Source of the DNA: Aequorivita viscosa
GTDB taxonomy: Bacteria > Bacteroidota > Bacteroidia > Flavobacteriales > Flavobacteriaceae
Length of the DNA stretch: 64,000 bases
NCBI RefSeq assembly: GCF_900106795.1
Contig: NZ_FNNS01000005.1
Coordinates: forward strand, 1-64,000
Reading direction: 5' to 3'
The notes under the pieces are model-generated. The model had not been told where the DNA came from, did no database searches, and was given only the letters and a program-made list of their open reading frames with translations. Position numbers and translations under genes: made by a program. Shown here piece by piece: positions 61,703-64,000 of the stretch. Every line of letters starts with the position of its first letter. The first letter of the stretch is position 1.

Positions 61703-62743
61703 ATGATTTCAGATAAAAAAGATATACGTGCGCTTTCAAAGCAACAACTCCAAGACTTCTTTGTAAGTATTGGAGATAAACCTTTTCGAGGAACACAAGT
61801 GTATGAGTGGCTTTGGAATAAGGGTGCTCACGATTTCGATGAAATGACAAATATTTCAAAGGAAACTAGGGCGCATTTAAACGACAATTTTGTTATTAAC
61901 CACATCAAGGTAGATCAGCTGCAAAAGAGCGCAGACGGCACTATTAAAAACGCTGTCCGGCTGCACGATGACTTAGTGGTGGAATCTGTATTGATTCCTA
62001 CCAAGAAAAGAACCACCGCCTGTGTTTCTTCTCAAGTAGGGTGTAGTTTAGATTGTGCGTTTTGTGCGACGGCTAGATTGAAACGTATGCGAAACCTGAA
62101 TCCAGATGAAATCTACGACCAAGTAGTTGCTATAGACCGTGAAAGTAGATTGTATCACGACAAACCGCTTTCCAATATCGTTTTTATGGGCATGGGCGAA
62201 CCGTTGATGAATTATAAAAATGTACTGGAATCTATCGAGAAAATAACTTCGAATGAAGGATTGGGTATGTCGCCAAAACGAATTACAGTTTCAACTTCGG
62301 GCGTTCCTAAAATGATAAAAAAATTGGCCGATGACGAAGTGAAGTTTCATTTAGCTGTTTCATTACATTCCGCCATTCAAGAAACAAGAGAGCAAATTAT
62401 GCCTTTTGCCAAAAATTTTACCTTGCCAGATTTACGGGAAGCTTTAGAGTATTGGTACAGCAAAACAAATCGAAAAATTACGTACGAATATATTGTTTGG
62501 AAAGATATTAACGACAAACGAGAAGATATTGATGCCCTTGTAGCTTTTTGCAAATACGTTCCTTGCAAAGTCAATTTAATCGAGTACAACCCAATAGACG
62601 ATGGCAACTTTCAACAAGCCTCATCGGAAGCCACACAAAGCTATATAGACAGTCTAGAACGCAACAGAATCCCGGTTACTGTAAGACGCAGCCGCGGAAA
62701 AGATATTGACGCTGCTTGTGGGCAATTGGCGAATAAGCAATAA
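61703..62743 (+). CDS. rlmN: 23S rRNA (adenine-2503-C2)-methyltransferase
   Basis: 346 residues, normal length. A radical SAM enzyme that methylates A2503 of 23S rRNA and A37 of some tRNAs. The radical SAM cysteines are in GCSLDCAFCATARL (CxxxCxxC), with FMGMGEPLMNYKNVL (SAM-binding), SLHSAIQETREQIMPF and a late Cys in SRGKDIDAACGQLANKQ needed for the methyl-transfer intermediate. The N-terminal accessory domain (FRGTQVYEWLWNKGAHDFDEMTNISKETR) is present. It uses SAM, as queA does. A two-way terminator follows. Confidence 0.97.
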   Translation: MISDKKDIRALSKQQLQDFFVSIGDKPFRGTQVYEWLWNKGAHDFDEMTNISKETRAHLNDNFVINHIKVDQLQKSADGTIKNAVRLHDDLVVESVLIPTKKRTTACVSSQVGCSLDCAFCATARLKRMRNLNPDEIYDQVVAIDRESRLYHDKPLSNIVFMGMGEPLMNYKNVLESIEKITSNEGLGMSPKRITVSTSGVPKMIKKLADDEVKFHLAVSLHSAIQETREQIMPFAKNFTLPDLREALEYWYSKTNRKITYEYIVWKDINDKREDIDALVAFCKYVPCKVNLIEYNPIDDGNFQQASSEATQSYIDSLERNRIPVTVRRSRGKDIDAACGQLANKQ

Positions 62744-62747
62744 CAAA

Positions 62748-62774
62748 AAAAGAGCGACCATTGGCCGCTCTTTT
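62748..62774 (+). terminator. Bidirectional terminator between rlmN and the T9SS adhesin-like gene
   Basis: AAAAGAGCG (62748-62756) pairs with CGCTCTTTT (62766-62774), 9-base loop. The A- and T-runs at both ends let it serve both converging genes. Confidence 0.9.
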
Positions 62775-62794
62775 CAAATAAGAGAAATTGTAAA

Positions 62795-63604
62795 TTAGTT
62801 CTTTACAATTTTGAAGCTTTTTGTAGCTCCATCAATAGTTACAGTAGCAATATAAACAGAAGACTGTAAACCAGAAAGGTTAATAGCTTCTGTGTTGCTG
62901 TCTAACTTCTGTGAAAGAACTTCTTGACCTAACATGTTGAATAGACTGATGTTTTGGATTGGAGTTTTAGATGATAGATTAAGTACATTGCTGTTTACAA
63001 AATATGAGAATCCTTCAAATTCATTTGATTCTACTGATAATGCATCAGCAGTAACCATTACGTCGTCGATAGATAGAAAATCCATATCAGAAACATCGTG
63101 ATGTCTGAATGCAACGTAAACTGTTTGACCTGCTAAGCTAGAAATGTCTAATGTTCTATCGTACTGTGTTCCAAGATCATCTGGATCGTCGTAAACTTCA
63201 GTGAACATAACTGGAGAAGCCTCTAAAACTGTAATGTCGTCGCTTGCCGCAACATAAACACTGTAGTTTTCGTTATCCCAAGATGCAGCAGCAGCTAAAA
63301 CTTTCCAAGAAAGTTCAATTGTACCAGAAGCAGCTGTTAAATCAATTGCTGGAGTCACCGCCCAATTGTCTGGAAATAACGGTGAACCTAGCCAAGATCT
63401 AGAAATAAGTGAAACTGGAGTTACAGGGTTTCCATCTTGATCATCAACGGTAAACTGGTCTCCCCAATTATTTCCATCCCCATCTTCATCATAAAGCTCC
63501 CATCCTGAAAGATCTTGAGCTTCAAAGTCTTCAAAATACACGCCTACTTGTGCATTCATTGCAAACGCAGCAAACATTGCTGCTACTAAAGTAATTTTTT
63601 TCAT
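62795..63604 (-). CDS. T9SS-secreted protein with choice-of-anchor J (cleaved-adhesin-like) domain
   Basis: 269 residues with a signal peptide (1-18, ITLVAAMFAAFAMNA). A jelly-roll domain of the choice-of-anchor J/cleaved adhesin type fills about 22-190: YFEDFEAQDLSGWELYDEDGDGNNWG, SRSWLGSPLFPDNWAVTPAIDLTAASGTIELSWKVLA, VYVAFRHHDVSDMDFLSIDDVMV. A T9SS type A sorting domain follows (about 200-269; ISLFNMLGQEVLSQKL, YIATVTIDGATKSFKIVKN). Probably binds carbohydrate or protein ligands at the cell surface. It converges on rlmN across a shared terminator. Confidence 0.92.
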   Translation of the reverse strand: MKKITLVAAMFAAFAMNAQVGVYFEDFEAQDLSGWELYDEDGDGNNWGDQFTVDDQDGNPVTPVSLISRSWLGSPLFPDNWAVTPAIDLTAASGTIELSWKVLAAAASWDNENYSVYVAASDDITVLEASPVMFTEVYDDPDDLGTQYDRTLDISSLAGQTVYVAFRHHDVSDMDFLSIDDVMVTADALSVESNEFEGFSYFVNSNVLNLSSKTPIQNISLFNMLGQEVLSQKLDSNTEAINLSGLQSSVYIATVTIDGATKSFKIVKN

Positions 63605-63777
63605 AGTTTAAGTTTTTAGAAAAGTTATTATTGGGTAAAAATACGACATTTCATTGGTTTCTACATAGCGTTTATGACAGTTTTAGGTATAAAAAGATTG
63701 TTTTGGCTTATTTTTATTGTAGGGAGAAGATAAAAAACCTAGCTTTTAAAATGTTCAGTCCTCTTTTGTTTTTTCCA

Positions 63778-63785
63778 TATCTTTG
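63778..63785 (+). promoter_or_regulatory. -7 element of the polyprenyl synthetase gene
   Basis: TATCTTTG, exact TAnnTTTG match, ending 7 bases before the ATG at 63793, so the mRNA should have almost no leader. The -33 element is unclear. Confidence 0.5.
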
Positions 63786-63792
63786 ACCTTTT

Positions 63793-64000
63793 ATGAAGAT
63801 AGTCTCACGCATCAAACTTCCCATTGAAAAAGAGATGGACCTTTTTGAGAAAAAATTCTCTGAGTCCATGTCTTCCAAGGTTTCGCTTCTCAATAGAATT
63901 ACGCATTATGTCGTAAATCGAAAAGGGAAACAGATGCGTCCCATGTTTGTATTTCTTATTGCAAAAATGACGGGCGATGGCCAAGTAAACGAACGCACCT
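63793..64000 (+). CDS. Polyprenyl synthetase family protein (3' end outside window)
   Basis: The first 69 codons are visible: MKIVSRIKLPIEKEMDLFEKKFSESMSS at the start, then the conserved GKQMRPMFVFLIAKMTG block, the G-K-x-x-R-P motif that binds isopentenyl diphosphate in trans-prenyltransferases. The DDxxD motifs lie beyond the window. It likely makes the polyprenyl diphosphate side chain of menaquinone (an IspB-like role), but chain length cannot be judged. The ATG at 63793 is supported by a -7 element just upstream. Confidence 0.85.
   Translation, partial: MKIVSRIKLPIEKEMDLFEKKFSESMSSKVSLLNRITHYVVNRKGKQMRPMFVFLIAKMTGDGQVNERT

Overview
The window comes from the chromosome of a member of the Bacteroidota, almost certainly a Flavobacteriaceae species. 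It is AT-rich. Its genes have AT-rich leaders and no clear Shine-Dalgarno sequences, and several promoters carry the Bacteroidota -7 element TAnnTTTG. Five proteins end in type IX secretion (T9SS) type A sorting domains, and the gliding-motility ATPase GldA is present. I cannot name a genus.

Layout. (1) 1-5.9 kb: two copies of a two-gene module, each a large T9SS-secreted protein followed by a tiny PID-CTERM-type sorted peptide. The first copy is cut by the window edge. (2) 6.7-14.0 kb: housekeeping genes. On the minus strand are two TPM-domain proteins, LemA, a MerR regulator and an M23 peptidase; on the plus strand are alaS and a GSCFA protein. (3) 14-36 kb: an accessory region with a lipoprotein, a beta-propeller protein, an FGE-fold protein, a 2075-residue T9SS protein with 21 Ig-like repeats in exact 240-bp register, two TPR sensor kinases of the HisKA_3 class, a hybrid two-component sensor with AraC output, a pair of small secreted paralogues and a NarL/LuxR-type response regulator. 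(4) 36.6-49 kb: M28 peptidase, metK, a SAM-I riboswitch controlling metY-metX-hom, OsmC, a PagL-like outer-membrane enzyme, a head-GIN lipoprotein, gldA and a DAHP synthase/chorismate mutase. (5) 49-64 kb: rsgA, dtd, three tandem DUF3857 proteins, a MazG-like enzyme, aroA, queA, a secreted trypsin-like protease, rlmN, a T9SS adhesin-like protein and the start of a polyprenyl synthetase gene.

The most notable signal is a promoter architecture repeated five times between 14 and 35 kb. A palindrome (consensus ATAsGGCAATTGCCCTAT) abuts a -33 TTG-like element, and exactly 20 nt later comes a degenerate -7 element (nAnnTTTG). The spacers between them are unrelated in sequence. The five promoters drive the lipoprotein, the beta-propeller protein, the FGE-fold/giant-adhesin pair, a small membrane protein next to a sensor kinase, and the LuxR-type response regulator. 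This suggests an undescribed, autoregulated two-component regulon controlling cell-surface proteins; which protein binds the site is inferred, not shown.

Mobile and repeated DNA is also present. There are two 236-bp MITE copies differing at two positions, each with its own 8-bp target-site duplication. A separate, diverged intergenic repeat of about 255-275 bp occurs twice, and one MITE sits at its edge. Small dispersed hairpin repeats have been absorbed into the reading frames of the OsmC and GldA genes. No tRNA, rRNA or CRISPR array was found.
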